Assembly: GCA_002483085.1 (NCBI GenBank)
Contig: DLHF01000087.1
Coordinates: forward strand, 17,058-81,057
Reading direction: 5' to 3'
From: Ignavibacteria bacterium UBA7675
Lineage (GTDB): Bacteria; Bacteroidota; Ignavibacteria; Kapaibacteriales; UB7675
DNA length: 64,000 bases
The notes under the pieces are model-generated. The model was not told the origin of the DNA, did no database searches, and saw only the letters and a list, made by a program, of their open reading frames with translations. Position 1 is the stretch's first letter, and every line of letters begins with the position of its first letter. Below, in pieces: positions 44,531 through 52,982 of this stretch. A program made the position numbers and the translations under genes.

Positions 44531-46006
44531 ATGGCAAAACCCATCAGCATCCTTTTTACAGCCAGCGAAATTTATCCCTTTGCAAAAACAGGTGGACTGG
44601 CTGATGTCGCGTATGGTTTGCCATTGGCTCTCCGCGATATAGAACACGACATCCGCGTTATGCTGCCCAAGTACGGAGCTATCAGCGAACGCAAAAACCG
44701 TATTCACGAGATAAACCGCCTGAAAGACATTCCTGTACGGGTAGGCGAGCGGGAGGAGCCTGCTACGGTAAAGTCGTCGTCGATTACCAATCCTCGCACA
44801 AAGGTGCAAGCGTACATGACTACAAATCAGTACTACTACGACTCGAAGTGGGGATTGTACAACGACCCTGAAACCGGGGCAGAATACGCGGACAACGACG
44901 AGCGTTTTATCTTCTTTACGCGAACGGTTATTGAAACATGCCTGCTACTGGGCTGGTTCCCCGATATTGTGCACTGCAACGACTGGCAGACTGGCTTGCT
45001 GCCAATGTATATGCGCACGCTGTATCGCGAGCAATTCAAGAACACGAAAATTGTGCTCACGATTCATAATATCAATAACCAGGGCGTATTCCCGCTGAAA
45101 GAGACGTTTGCCAAAACCGGATTGCCATTAGACCGGATTGAGGACGTAAAGCACAAAAATCAGATCAACTTCCTGAAAGCAGGAATTCTGTATGCCGACC
45201 ATATCACGACAGTGAGCGAAACCTACGGCCAAGAATTACTTTCTGACAGCAAACTTACCAATGGCCTCAATGCCTGCCTGAAAGAGCGCAAAGACATCTT
45301 TACGCCAATTCTAAATGGTATCGATACGACAGTGTGGGATCCGGACAAGGACAAGCTCATCGCAAAACGCTATAACACTGATTCCATCGATAAAAAAGAA
45401 GCAAATAAAGAAGACTTGCTCTCGAAATTCGGTCTGAATTACCGGCCCGGCACACCCGTGATTGGTATGATCTCCCGCCTCGTAGAGCAAAAAGGCTTTG
45501 GCCTGTTCCTCGAAGCTGCCACTGAACTTTTTGCAGAAGATGTGCAGATTGTTGTTCTCGGCGAAGGTGATGCCGATATTGAAAAGGCACTTCTTGCCCT
45601 TGCCGAAAAATATCCCGACAAGCTCGGTGTGCAAATCAAGTTCGACGACCCGCTTGCCCACCTGGTCGAGGGTGGAGCAGATATGTACTTAATGCCCTCG
45701 CTGTTCGAGCCATGCGGCCTGAACCAGATGTATTCGTTTGCCTATGGCACAGTGCCTATCGCCCGCGCTACAGGCGGCCTTGCCGATACGGTTCACGAAT
45801 TCGATGAGAAAACAGGAAAAGGCAATGGATTTACTTTCAAAAAGTACGAAGCAGCCGACATGATGGAAGCTGTGCGGCGAGCGCTGGCGCTGTACCGCAA
45901 CAGCGAAGTATGGACGACAATTGCCCTCAATGGTATGCGCGAAGATCACTCATGGGCGAAGTCGGCGAGGAAGTACGAAGTAATCTACCGGAATCTATTG
46001 TCCTGA
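44531..46006 (+). CDS. glgA: Glycogen synthase (ADP-glucose type)
   Basis: 491 residues. GT5 signatures: ASEIYPFAKTGGLADVAYGLP with the KTGGL loop at 19-23; VHCNDWQTGLLP; GIDTTVWDPDKD; and the nucleotide-sugar site MPSLFEPCGLNQMYSFAYGTVPIARATGGL (given in pieces: PSLFEPCGLNQ, YGTVPIARATGGL). It extends alpha-1,4-glucan from ADP-glucose. Stands alone with its own candidate promoter and a strong terminator. Confidence 0.96.
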   Translation: MAKPISILFTASEIYPFAKTGGLADVAYGLPLALRDIEHDIRVMLPKYGAISERKNRIHEINRLKDIPVRVGEREEPATVKSSSITNPRTKVQAYMTTNQYYYDSKWGLYNDPETGAEYADNDERFIFFTRTVIETCLLLGWFPDIVHCNDWQTGLLPMYMRTLYREQFKNTKIVLTIHNINNQGVFPLKETFAKTGLPLDRIEDVKHKNQINFLKAGILYADHITTVSETYGQELLSDSKLTNGLNACLKERKDIFTPILNGIDTTVWDPDKDKLIAKRYNTDSIDKKEANKEDLLSKFGLNYRPGTPVIGMISRLVEQKGFGLFLEAATELFAEDVQIVVLGEGDADIEKALLALAEKYPDKLGVQIKFDDPLAHLVEGGADMYLMPSLFEPCGLNQMYSFAYGTVPIARATGGLADTVHEFDEKTGKGNGFTFKKYEAADMMEAVRRALALYRNSEVWTTIALNGMREDHSWAKSARKYEVIYRNLLS

Positions 46007-46041
46007 TGTATCCGGTTACGAATGTAACCAAATTTTTTCAG

Positions 46042-46073
46042 CCCGCGTCTTCCCGGACGCGGGTTTGATTTTT
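46042..46073 (+). terminator. Terminator after glgA
   Basis: Perfect 8-bp stem CCCGCGTC (46042-46049) and GACGCGGG (46056-46063), loop TTCCCG, followed by TTTGATTTTT. It lies 36 bases after the stop. Confidence 0.92.
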
Positions 46074-46199
46074 ACAACAAGACCTGAGCGAATGCTGTGT
46101 TCTGGCATCCTCAATGCAATACCCGCTTGTGCGTCGTGGGTGGGATTGTAGTCTGGCGATACCTGCTCTTTCTGGCAGGATAGACGCCGGTTCATTCAA

Positions 46200-47438
46200 T
46201 TGTGGAAGATTATGACTTCAACGGTGTTTTTTTCTCGTTATAGCCTCGTCGCTCTTGCTATTCTGGCGCTGTTCACTGGCTGCAACGATCAGCCGTCGTC
46301 CATCGGCACAGAGTTCATTACGGATACACTCTCAACTGTCGTCGTCAAATCCGACGAAACTCGGCTGTTCGACAGCTCCTACAGCGGGCGAATTACGGTA
46401 GCTCTGACCAATGGTGGCGATAAGTCTAATGTCAGCTCTTTTCTCGTAGGGCAAACAGCCGACACCAAAGCAATGTCGTTTCTCCGGTTTAGCACTGTTC
46501 CCGATTCTGTAGCAAATCTGAAAGAGTCGGAAATCATATCAGCATCGCTCAAAATGTACCCGCTCGGCTATGCCTATGGCGATACAAATACCAACAGCCT
46601 CGCTTTCCGCGTCGTGCGGATAAAAAGCATCTGGGGTTCGGAAGCGACAACCGACACTCTGACCAACGGCGATTTCCTCGGCGAACAGTTTGCCTCCTAT
46701 TCCGGCAAAATTGACTTTGGCGATAGCATCCCAGCCGTGTCAGTTCCTTTTTCCAGTGTAAGCGAGACCTACCGCTGGTTGTTCACAGACTCGGCGAAGT
46801 ACGGGCTGGCTCTTGTGCCGGAAGCCGCGTCGTCGTTAATACGCCAGTTCTCAACGATTGGTGTGGGTGAGACCGACCGCAACACGACGAGTATTGAGCT
46901 CATTTACAAGCGCACAGATTCAACTCATACCGACACAGTGCTCGTCTCCTCAGCGTTTATTAATACATTTGTCGAATCGAGAATACCGCTGCCAGACAAC
47001 CGTATGACTATCCAAGGCGGCATCGTGCAGCGCACAAGCCTGATTCTTGATGTAAGCATGATCCCTGCCCTCGCTGTGATCCACCGCGCTGAGCTCGTCC
47101 TCACGCGCGACCCGGCGCTGTCGAAAGTAGGTGTGCTCGATGATGAGCCGAAGCTGCTGGCGCGCTTTGCTGTAGACTCTGCTCTGACCAGCTCGGATGG
47201 CAGCTACGCCGTTGGCACTAAAAAATCGGGCAGCGAAGAATATGTATTTCCCAATATTGCTCCCGCAGTAGAGCGCTGGCTGCGCACGGGTACGAACTAT
47301 GGGCTCATACTTCACAACGAGGTAGGACATGAACTCGCGGAAGTCAACAGACTGAGCTTCTACGGCCTGAACGATCCGGACCCAACGAAACGCCCGCGAC
47401 TTACAATTGTGTACTCGATTCCGGCCAGGATGAAGTAA
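46200..47438 (+). CDS. Surface lipoprotein of unknown function (DUF4270/DNRLRE-like layout)
   Basis: 412 residues. The N-terminal signal ends in LFTGCNDQPSSIGTEF, a lipoprotein-like Cys28. The mature part alternates beta strands with TDTLS/SFLVGQ/LRF blocks and ends RPRLTIVYSIP. This closing strand and the spacing of paired SLKMYPLG and AELVLTRDP strands resemble DNRLRE/DUF4270-type secreted beta domains of Bacteroidota. The ATG at 46212 is an alternative start. The outer-membrane protein gene follows after 27 bases, so they may be paired. Confidence 0.7.
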   Translation: MWKIMTSTVFFSRYSLVALAILALFTGCNDQPSSIGTEFITDTLSTVVVKSDETRLFDSSYSGRITVALTNGGDKSNVSSFLVGQTADTKAMSFLRFSTVPDSVANLKESEIISASLKMYPLGYAYGDTNTNSLAFRVVRIKSIWGSEATTDTLTNGDFLGEQFASYSGKIDFGDSIPAVSVPFSSVSETYRWLFTDSAKYGLALVPEAASSLIRQFSTIGVGETDRNTTSIELIYKRTDSTHTDTVLVSSAFINTFVESRIPLPDNRMTIQGGIVQRTSLILDVSMIPALAVIHRAELVLTRDPALSKVGVLDDEPKLLARFAVDSALTSSDGSYAVGTKKSGSEEYVFPNIAPAVERWLRTGTNYGLILHNEVGHELAEVNRLSFYGLNDPDPTKRPRLTIVYSIPARMK

Positions 47439-47465
47439 TAGGCAATTGCCTGCTGGTGCTTTACC

Positions 47466-48716
47466 ATGAAATTATCCGATATTACTGATACCGCTATGCG
47501 CAGATTCCCTCTCTTTCTCTTTCTTCTCCCGTTCGCAGCAGCAGTTGCGTTCGCACAGGGTGGCTCCAACTATTCAGCTTTTGGTCTCGGCGATCTTCAC
47601 GGTAGCGTTAGTGCAGCCTACGAAGGGCTGGGCGGTGCGTCTATTGCTGTGCCGTCGCGCTATGCCTTGGGTGGTGTCAACCCCGCAACATGGAGTTTTA
47701 TCTCTACAACTCGTTTGCAAACAGGCTTCTCTTTGCGGCAAGCACATATCACTACCGACAACGCCTCGATAGATCAGAATAGCGGGAAACTCCAGGGCAT
47801 CGCCGGAGTATTTGCCGTGGATACAGCGCTGGGTATCAGCTTCGGATTCGGCCTGAAGCCGTTTAGCACTATTAGCTATATGATGGAACGCCCTACATCG
47901 CTTACAGTCGATGGCTCCACTCTTTCCGCAACGTCGCTGTACGAAGGCAAAGGCGGCCTTACAACAGCCTATTTTGGTGGTACGTTCCGCCCAATAGAGG
48001 ATGTGACGCTCGGTATCACGGCTCTGTATCATTTTGGCAAGTTGACATCGACTATTACAACAGACTTCGACGATAGCGACTATTTATCGGCTGCGCTGCA
48101 AAGCAATGATGGGCTCTCGGGTAGCGGCTTCAATATCGGTGCAATCTATTCGGGCATACCGAATCTGTACATCGGTGCTGTGGTCACTGCCAACCTCCCG
48201 CTCTCCATTACCACCGAAGACCGCTATGCTTCCAGCGTTTCGGCAGATACAACAATAGAAACAACATCGGAAACCGATATGCCGCTCAGCATCGGTGTCG
48301 GCGCTTCCTATGTCACTGGCAAATTTCTGATTACTGGCGAGTTTACAACAGCCGATTTCTCCAAACTCGCCCTGCGTAAACCCGCGTTTGTGTCGTTCCG
48401 CCGTACCAATAGCATTAGCGTGGGCGCTTCCAAGCTTTCCGATACCAAAGCATCCTCGTTCCTTGATCGTTGCGCGTACAATTTTGGCGCTGGTTTCAAC
48501 CAACAGTATTACGTAGTAAACAACCAGAACATCGACGAGATGTATGCCTCGTTTGGTATACAAGCTCCGGTAGCTCGCAATACCTATATCGACGCGGCGA
48601 TTACTGGGGGAATGCGCGGCACCACCAACAGCGGCCTGATGCAGGAGTTGTTTGCCCGCCTCTCGTTTACGATTAGTATTGGCGAAACCTGGTTCCAGCC
48701 GTTTAAGCGCGACTAA
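47466..48716 (+). CDS. FadL/PorV-like outer membrane protein
   Basis: 416 residues; an internal ATG at 47499 (MRRFPLFLFLLPFAAA) gives a more typical signal peptide cut at AFAQ. The opening YSAFGLGDLHGSVSAAYEGLGGASIAVPSRYALGGVNPATWS (in pieces: GLGDLHGSVSAAYEGLGGAS, GGVNPATWS) is the N-terminal hatch motif of FadL/OMPP1-like barrels, and the end IGETWFQP is a barrel strand. Likely a hydrophobic-compound porin or a T9SS-linked barrel. The role is not resolved. Confidence 0.82.
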   Translation: MKLSDITDTAMRRFPLFLFLLPFAAAVAFAQGGSNYSAFGLGDLHGSVSAAYEGLGGASIAVPSRYALGGVNPATWSFISTTRLQTGFSLRQAHITTDNASIDQNSGKLQGIAGVFAVDTALGISFGFGLKPFSTISYMMERPTSLTVDGSTLSATSLYEGKGGLTTAYFGGTFRPIEDVTLGITALYHFGKLTSTITTDFDDSDYLSAALQSNDGLSGSGFNIGAIYSGIPNLYIGAVVTANLPLSITTEDRYASSVSADTTIETTSETDMPLSIGVGASYVTGKFLITGEFTTADFSKLALRKPAFVSFRRTNSISVGASKLSDTKASSFLDRCAYNFGAGFNQQYYVVNNQNIDEMYASFGIQAPVARNTYIDAAITGGMRGTTNSGLMQELFARLSFTISIGETWFQPFKRD

Positions 48717-48774
48717 TTCCCCATCTACTTTTAGATACACATTCGCTGTGTGGCGCTTCGGCCTCCGACCATAC

Positions 48775-48890
48775 CGATAGTCTCCGCACCGCGCTGCAAT
48801 TATCATAGGCTCGTCCGCGCACTGTTCTTACAGTCATGATGCGCGCTGTGTTGTGCCCCGTCGTCCGCGCATTGTTTCTACAATAATCGC
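48775..48890 (-). repeat. Repeat remnant (K) with a 50-base direct repeat
   Basis: CTCCGCACCGCGCTGCA at 48782 is the reverse complement of the core-2 heart TGCAGCGCGGTGC. Just after it, TCGTCCGCGC plus about 14 similar bases occurs at 48811 and again at 48861, a spacing of 50. No gene is visible between 48717 and 49005. Confidence 0.45.
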
Positions 48891-48927
48891 AAGCTCTCCA
48901 CTGTAAGCTCCTGTTTCCGCACGGCTA

Positions 48928-48970
48928 TAATAAAAATAAAACAGCCGCAGAGAGGGAAGCTCTACGGCTG
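48928..48970 (-). terminator. Terminator after the 49006-51033 gene
   Basis: On the minus strand CAGCCGTAGAG and CTCTGCGGCTG pair around CTTCCCT with one mismatch (48942-48970), followed by TTTTATTTTTATTATA. It is about 35 bases after the stop at 49006. Confidence 0.9.
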
Positions 48971-49005
48971 ATGCACGAGAGTGGCTGTACCACACAATAT
49001 TTTAG

Positions 49006-51033
49006 TTAATGCACGATCTGGAATGTGCCGCTGTGCACCATTGCGCCGTCGCCTACAATGCGGAAGGTGTACGCGCCAGAGGGCAGGCTGCGGGTAGAAA
49101 GCTGTACAGATGCTGAGCCGGTTGGAATATTACTACCGGCAACTTCAGCGCCATGCACATCGAAAACCAACAGGCGCAACGCCCGGCTATGCACTGGTAC
49201 AACGACCGTCAACCAGTCGTTTGCTGGATTCGGGAAAAACATAGTTCCCGCCGATTGCAAAGCCATGTCGTATTCCACATCACTCGTTTTCCCCTCGAAC
49301 CATTTATAAGTAGCAGCCAGAATATCGTTGCGTACTGCGTCGCTACCCAGCATTTCGAGACCAAATCCGAAGTACACAATTTTCGACGAGCCTCGCGTAC
49401 CACGCTGGCCTGCGATGTTGTCCTTGTCTTCGCCATACATATACACCGGCACAGCATTGCCCACTGGCACGAGCACATCTGGAGCCAGAAAACTGTGTAC
49501 ATCGGTAAGCTGCGACGGCGATATGGAACCATACACGGCATCGTCGTGCACAGCCACAACGGACTTCATTCCTACACCATCGTCGTAGAAACCCGTCTGA
49601 AGATACTCTTGAACAAACCATCGCGTAGTTGGCGTGCCACCCGGCGCAATACCTATAAAATCATCGGAAATAATTTTCGTACCGCCTCCAGACTGGTCCC
49701 AGCCAATATCCTGTCCGGCAATCAAAAGATTCCCACCTTTATCGATAAAACGCCGGAGCGCTTGCACACCCGAATTTGTCAGCGCGGGAAAAGTCCAGCC
49801 CGCATTGTAGTAGATACTATGTACATCTGCCCACACATCCTCCGCCTTGCCAAATCCTTCGGCATCAATCACGCCAACACCGGCGTCCACACTGGCAAGC
49901 GGGCTACTGTAGGCAGCGTTCCAGCGCCCGTCGTTGCTCACAACAAGGTTAGTCACTCGATGCGAGACATACATTTTCTGCACCGATGCAACGAGCTCTG
50001 GCTCGTCGGCTGATACAAGCTCTACGGTGTAGGCACCGACAGCGGCTTCATCCGAGGGAGCAACAGAAAGCTCTAATGCGCGCGCCTGCTGTCCGCCAAT
50101 GGAAAAAACGCCATCGCCTATGGGCTGGCCATCAGCCAGAAGATCGGCATTCCATCCAGCCGGAGCATTCGAGGTAAGGCGCACGCGAAACGGACGGTCG
50201 TAGTTCTGGGTATTGGACGCTGTAAGGTTGAACACAATGGGCGAAGAACCGGAAGAAGCCTGGCAATGAGCCGAAGCCGTAAGATTCGCCTTCAGGTCGA
50301 GAGTAGAACCGGAATTGATAACTTCTAATGTCTTTGTATTCTGGACAAAGGCAATAACGTATATCTCGTCGGCATTCCACTTGGCATCCAACGAATAGGG
50401 AAAAGAATACGTCGCAGATTGCCCGGCAGCCGGAAGCGCAACGGCTGTTCCCTGTGCTGATGGCAGCATTGTACGCAGCACATTGGGAAACGAGCGTTCG
50501 CCATTAGAGCCGGGCGGAGTTGGATATTCCACAAGGCGCTCCACAACCGCCACCTGCAAGCGATACTCTCCAGCAGGCGGGTCGCCCACCGAAGTAAGGC
50601 GCACTTCGACAGTACGCACACCATTGCTTTCGCTTTCTGTAGCAATGACTGCCAGAGGACTACCCGCCGCCGCAATACTGTCGATAAGCTCCTGGCTGCC
50701 CTCAAACGTATCAGCGGCAGTATTATCGCCGAGTATGATCACCTGCGGCACAGCAAATATCCCGTAATACTCTGTCCGGGCATTGTTGGCGCTGGGATTG
50801 TAGTCGTACATCGGATCGGAGCCCGGCCACGACGTATGGTACGCGATATGATGCACACTACCGGGATTGCGGCGCAGAATGTCTTTTTCAAAGCCGGGAT
50901 TGAACGACGCACAAGGACCACATCCCGCTTGGGTAAAATGCTCTAGCAGAACATAGCGACGCGCCTGCTCTGCGTATGCTTCGCAGCATCCAAAAGCAAA
51001 AAGGCATAACGCGGCTGTAAGATAGCTCCTCAT
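49006..51033 (-). CDS. Omp28-like exported protein with T9SS C-terminal sorting domain
   Basis: 675 residues; the ATG at 51033 has AGGAGG upstream, and the signal peptide is cut near AYAEQ. The first domain is thioredoxin-like: YVLLEHFTQAGCGPCASFNP, with CxxC near residue 38, then IYGIFAVPQVIILGD-like closing strands. The middle is a set of beta domains. The last 80 residues (FFPNPANDWLTVVVP, LPSGAYTFRIVGDGAM) are a type A T9SS sorting signal. It should be cut and attached to the outer surface. It resembles the Omp28-related proteins of Bacteroidota; function unknown. Confidence 0.88.
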   Translation of the reverse strand: MRSYLTAALCLFAFGCCEAYAEQARRYVLLEHFTQAGCGPCASFNPGFEKDILRRNPGSVHHIAYHTSWPGSDPMYDYNPSANNARTEYYGIFAVPQVIILGDNTAADTFEGSQELIDSIAAAGSPLAVIATESESNGVRTVEVRLTSVGDPPAGEYRLQVAVVERLVEYPTPPGSNGERSFPNVLRTMLPSAQGTAVALPAAGQSATYSFPYSLDAKWNADEIYVIAFVQNTKTLEVINSGSTLDLKANLTASAHCQASSGSSPIVFNLTASNTQNYDRPFRVRLTSNAPAGWNADLLADGQPIGDGVFSIGGQQARALELSVAPSDEAAVGAYTVELVSADEPELVASVQKMYVSHRVTNLVVSNDGRWNAAYSSPLASVDAGVGVIDAEGFGKAEDVWADVHSIYYNAGWTFPALTNSGVQALRRFIDKGGNLLIAGQDIGWDQSGGGTKIISDDFIGIAPGGTPTTRWFVQEYLQTGFYDDGVGMKSVVAVHDDAVYGSISPSQLTDVHSFLAPDVLVPVGNAVPVYMYGEDKDNIAGQRGTRGSSKIVYFGFGLEMLGSDAVRNDILAATYKWFEGKTSDVEYDMALQSAGTMFFPNPANDWLTVVVPVHSRALRLLVFDVHGAEVAGSNIPTGSASVQLSTRSLPSGAYTFRIVGDGAMVHSGTFQIVH

Positions 51034-51172
51034 GAATCCTCCTGTCCCATTGCGCCCGAGCTGGATGCTCCAAACGGCGAGGTGAAATTACACAGGGAGC
51101 AGGTGTTGATTCAATACCGGATTTCGGGCGTTAATTAGAAGTCTACAAGGCGAACCAGTGCAGGAAGGAATG

Positions 51173-51778
51173 CTATCGCTTATAAAAATGCTGGTAGTCT
51201 TTGCTGTTTTTCCACGAGCCACCCCAAGCCCAGCCCCGTTTTGCAAAAGATTTTACAACAGAGCTACTATCTGTAATCGTCCCTGCAATAGCCGGATTAT
51301 AGGCACGCGCAGCCTTGCCACTGCGGCCTATCCAAGGGTTGAGGAAAGGGTTGAGATCGACAGCGCGACCCCGAGCGTGATCCGACAACCGCTTTGTGCC
51401 GTCGATAGTTCGGTAATTAAACCCCGATGTGTTGTTGTCGGCAATAGATTTACTGTCCGACCAGCCATAGCTCACAATAGGAACCACCTTTGCCACGGGA
51501 AACCTGCTCTGCTCAATCTCCCGAAATATCTCTATAATATCATTTTTCAGATCGCGGTGCACAACGATCTGGCCTTCGTGCAGCTTGCCGTCGAATCCAT
51601 AATACCGAACAGCGATAAGCTCCTGTTCGTCGAGAATAGCTTTGGGAAAGGAGTTATCGCCCAGCGCCTGTTCACGCGTCATCTGGCTGTCGATAAGGAC
51701 ATCGTTGCCAGCGTGAAGCACACAGGCCGCAGCCAGCAGAACAGCAACAAGTAAAGACACAATACTACGATAATACAT
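51173..51778 (-). CDS. M15-family D,D-carboxypeptidase-like peptidase
   Basis: 201 residues from MYYRSIVSLL at 51778, which has GAGGAG nine bases ahead; an open frame to 51913 is unsupported. Signal peptide, then a domain with the M15 zinc motif SDHARGRAVDLNP (HxxGxAxD form) and the closing DYQHFYK with its metal/catalytic His. GWAWGGSWK also matches VanY/L,D- and D,D-carboxypeptidases. It likely trims peptidoglycan side chains in the periplasm. It lies 140 bases beyond the 5' end of the Omp28-like gene, on the same strand. Confidence 0.88.
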   Translation of the reverse strand: MYYRSIVSLLVAVLLAAACVLHAGNDVLIDSQMTREQALGDNSFPKAILDEQELIAVRYYGFDGKLHEGQIVVHRDLKNDIIEIFREIEQSRFPVAKVVPIVSYGWSDSKSIADNNTSGFNYRTIDGTKRLSDHARGRAVDLNPFLNPWIGRSGKAARAYNPAIAGTITDSSSVVKSFAKRGWAWGGSWKNSKDYQHFYKR

Positions 51779-51849
51779 ACACAAAACTCCTCGCACACTT
51801 CTCAATACATTTTGGGGTTGTCGTCTATTGTGGTGCTCTCGACTCTGAA

Positions 51850-51967
51850 CACCCTGCAAGGGCGCAGAAGGCCGCACAACACGCGGCAGAGGTGCTGCGC
51901 GGTGCAGAGACAAGGCACAGGAGCAAAGACGCTTGCGCTCGCAACAACATGTTAGACAACTTCATAG
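51850..51967 (+). repeat. Partial dispersed-repeat copy (H)
   Basis: Core 2 is clear: ACACGCGGCAGAGGTGCTGC then GCGGTGCAGAGACAAGG (51879-51914). It is followed directly by the 53-base block (51915-51967, GCACAGGAGCAAAGACGCTT) shared with 43020-43072. Core 1 is missing. Confidence 0.72.
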
Positions 51968-52012
51968 CTTTTGCTCGCATGTGTCTCTTCAACGCACAAC
52001 TTTCCACAATAT

Positions 52013-52615
52013 TTACAATGTCCGGCTTTGCAGGATGGCGGTTCCTGCAAGCAGAGCTTGGCTGCATTCATAGCTATGGCACACATCCGGAAAGAAAAAG
52101 GGCGCGCTACCGGGCAGGGAATGCTCGCGCAGAGTTCGTTCCCACCAACCGACATCAATCCAACTACCGTGTTTATAGCCAACGTTCCGGTAGATACCGA
52201 CGGGAGTAAATCCGAATGATTCGTGCAATCCAATACTTCCCGGGTTGGGGAGGGCAATACCTGCATACAGATTATACATGCCCTGTATTTCCAGCAGGCG
52301 AAAGAGCGCAGTGTACAGCGCATGCCCTACACCACGGCGGCGGTGAGCATCGGCGATATACACAGAAACATCTGCCGACCAGCGGTACGCTGCTCTGCCG
52401 CTATGAGCCGAAGCGTAAGCATAGCCCAAGATGTCGCCGTTGCTTTCGGCTACAAGCCAGGGATGCGTGGTAAGAGTTGACTGTATGCGCCGCCCACATT
52501 CATCTGCCGACGGAGGCTCTTCCTCGAAGGAAATTGTCGTATTACGCACAATGGGCGCATAGATGCTCCCGATCTGCTCGGCGTCGCCTTCAGTAGCTAT
52601 TCGCACATTGCTCAT
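52013..52615 (-). CDS. GNAT acetyltransferase, phosphinothricin-acetyltransferase-like
   Basis: 200 residues. Sequence follows the PAT/bar group: IYAPIVRNTTISFEEEPPSADE, VSVYIADAHRRRGVGHALYTALFRLL (acetyl-CoA loop RRRGVG), NLYAGIALPNPGSIGLHESFGF and GSWIDVGWWERTL. The last 35 residues are beyond the usual PAT end and look non-homologous. These enzymes acetylate phosphinothricin or methionine sulfone-like compounds; in most genomes the natural substrate is unknown. A full consensus promoter sits about 160 bases upstream. Confidence 0.88.
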   Translation of the reverse strand: MSNVRIATEGDAEQIGSIYAPIVRNTTISFEEEPPSADECGRRIQSTLTTHPWLVAESNGDILGYAYASAHSGRAAYRWSADVSVYIADAHRRRGVGHALYTALFRLLEIQGMYNLYAGIALPNPGSIGLHESFGFTPVGIYRNVGYKHGSWIDVGWWERTLREHSLPGSAPFFFPDVCHSYECSQALLAGTAILQSRTL

Positions 52616-52776
52616 GATATTTCTCTGTGTTGTTCAGAACGACACCCGCACTGGCTCTGTAGCGCACAATACGGACTCCTGCCTAAATACAGGCTTGTAG
52701 CTATCCCGCCCATGCTCTATGCTTTCGCTGTACAGCCATGACAATATACCAACTCTCATTTCTACTATCTTGGGCA

Positions 52777-52807
52777 CAAAAGTACACGCCCGCTCCAATC
52801 TACCAAA
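52777..52807 (-). promoter_or_regulatory. Bacteroidota-type promoter upstream of the 52013-52615 gene
   Basis: On the minus strand TTTG (52807-52804), spacer of exactly 19 bases, then TACTTTTG (52784-52777). A perfect match to TTTG-N19-TAnnTTTG. The implied transcript starts near 52770 and has about 155 untranslated bases. Confidence 0.7.
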
Positions 52808-52943
52808 GAACTATTACAGGAAAAATCGCACACACAGCTTTTATTTTTAAGTAAAAAAACAATTGCGCCTACTTTTACACAGTGCAATCGCAACATCAAC
52901 TGCATTTCAGAAGGGGAGTGAGCCAGCAGGCGCAAGACCGTTA

Positions 52944-52967
52944 TGTGGAGAAAGGGAGCTCTCCACA
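52944..52967. other. Hairpin downstream of the MBL-fold gene
   Basis: TGTGGAGA (52944-52951) and TCTCCACA (52960-52967) form a perfect 8-bp stem with an 8-base loop, 16 bases past the stop codon at 52983. There is no T-run, so it is at best a weak terminator. Confidence 0.5.
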
Positions 52968-52982
52968 CAACAGCCACGAGCG

